A DNA stretch of 45,613 bases from Tubiluchus corallicola. Its lineage: Eukaryota > Priapulida > Priapulimorpha > Priapulimorphida > Tubiluchidae. How positions within the stretch are numbered: position 1 is the first letter of the stretch; every line of letters begins with the position of its first letter. The position numbers were made by a program, and so were the translations under genes. Of the stretch, positions 43,891 through 45,613 are shown piece by piece. The notes beneath the pieces were generated by a model. That model ran no database searches, had not been told where the DNA came from, and worked only from the letters and a program-made list of their open reading frames with translations. The stretch covers positions 1-45,613 of the forward strand of contig JAQGDQ010001348.1 of NCBI GenBank assembly GCA_030141605.1, read 5' to 3'.

Positions 43891-44640
43891 TTAAAGAGTA
43901 GATTGCTTTGACCTACAGTTTAAGATTGGGTTGGGGTTTTGATTTAAGAAGTTTTGGGTTACTTGATAGAAAAAGATGATGTATGGAGAAAACAGTCTGT
44001 CAAAAAGTGGCATTTTAAACGGTAACAGATCACATGCAGTGTGTGATAATAGATTTGCTTTCCAATTTAGTGCTTATCTTAGAGGGTTTTTTCACTTGGA
44101 TTCCGGTACTGGCACAACAACACATTGTTGCTGAGTACTAGACTTTACCTTGTGATTTACGAAGCTGCATTAATAAGTTTAAATCAATACCCGAACATGT
44201 GCGCAGTTTCACTAAAATACTTAGAGTGGTACTTCTCTTTTTCAAAATGTTTATTATAAAAACAACAACTTTTATTTACAACCGTTTAAAAACACGTGCA
44301 AACGTTTCGACAACAACCAGCTGTCATTTTCAGTGGTACAACAACCATTTTATATAGGGAGAGTCTACAGTATAAAATTTATGCACTAATTATGTATTTA
44401 CAAGGAAGCCAAAATAAATTACTTATAGATAGACATGTTTATTTCAGAATTATCGTCCATATAACATAAAATACAATATGTAAAAATTAAATAAAAACTA
44501 CAAACTACTTATTAGTATTTACTATAAATTTACTTTAGTGCAAAAGATTTAAAAAGTAGCTTTTTTAGTGCTACGCTGCAAGTCGATATGAGAAAATTTA
44601 TGTAAGAATGCAATTTACCTTTCTGTTTTACTTTGCTTAC
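43891..44640. other. Intergenic, nothing recognised
   Basis: AT-rich with no coding frame, array or transposon signature that I can support; short TTACTTGCTTAC-type words precede the CA repeat. Confidence 0.5.
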
Positions 44641-44699
44641 TTACCTTAATTAATTAATTACTTGCTTGTTTACTTACTTACTTGTTTGCTCATTACTCA

Positions 44700-45613
<914 letters not shown>

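Overview
This is a piece of an animal nuclear genome, with exons separated by long AT-rich introns and GT-AG splice sites. One gene can be recognised, on the + strand: the 3' half of a CELSR/Flamingo/Starry night (adhesion GPCR subfamily C) gene. Twenty-four exons from 1045 to 37427 join with consistent phases into 4077 coding bases (1358 codons plus stop). They encode, in order: the end of a first laminin-G domain, an EGF, a second laminin-G, EGF repeats, laminin-type EGF, a hormone-receptor (HormR) domain, the GAIN domain, the GPS autoproteolysis site, seven transmembrane helices, and a Ser/acidic-rich cytoplasmic tail. The cadherin repeats and the rest of the N terminus lie upstream of the window. 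No second gene is evident on either strand.

The host is an invertebrate. Vertebrate-type (TTAGGG)n-like interstitial repeats argue against most arthropods and nematodes. Abundant minisatellites, including ones that span exon-intron boundaries, recall what I remember of amphioxus. That is only a suggestion; tunicates, hemichordates or lophotrochozoans are not excluded.

Layout: 1-560 holds a hAT-type MITE. 1045-36616 is the exon series, with introns filled by minisatellites (32, 91, 39, 138, 48, 92 and 23 bp units), telomere-like repeats, trinucleotide arrays and transposon debris. The debris includes 5'-truncated LINEs, a TA-flanked MITE with a LINE nested in it, a mariner/Tc-type element, three hAT MITEs, a tRNA-type SINE and several unclassified dispersed repeats. 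36617-42180 holds the alternative terminal exons and a possible 3' UTR rich in inverted repeats. 42200-45613 is intergenic: LINE/SINE debris and a ~740 bp CA microsatellite.

The most striking feature is that three separate splice sites of this one receptor gene are embedded in tandem repeats that copy the exon-intron boundary itself. The donor of the laminin-G2 exon is repeated about 25 times at 39 bp spacing, with the reading frame open throughout. The acceptor of the TM6/TM7 exon occurs three times at 43 bp spacing. The acceptor of a GAIN exon is repeated at 53-55 bp spacing. The first could add multiples of 13 residues to the ectodomain. Use of the upstream acceptors in the other two would truncate the receptor.
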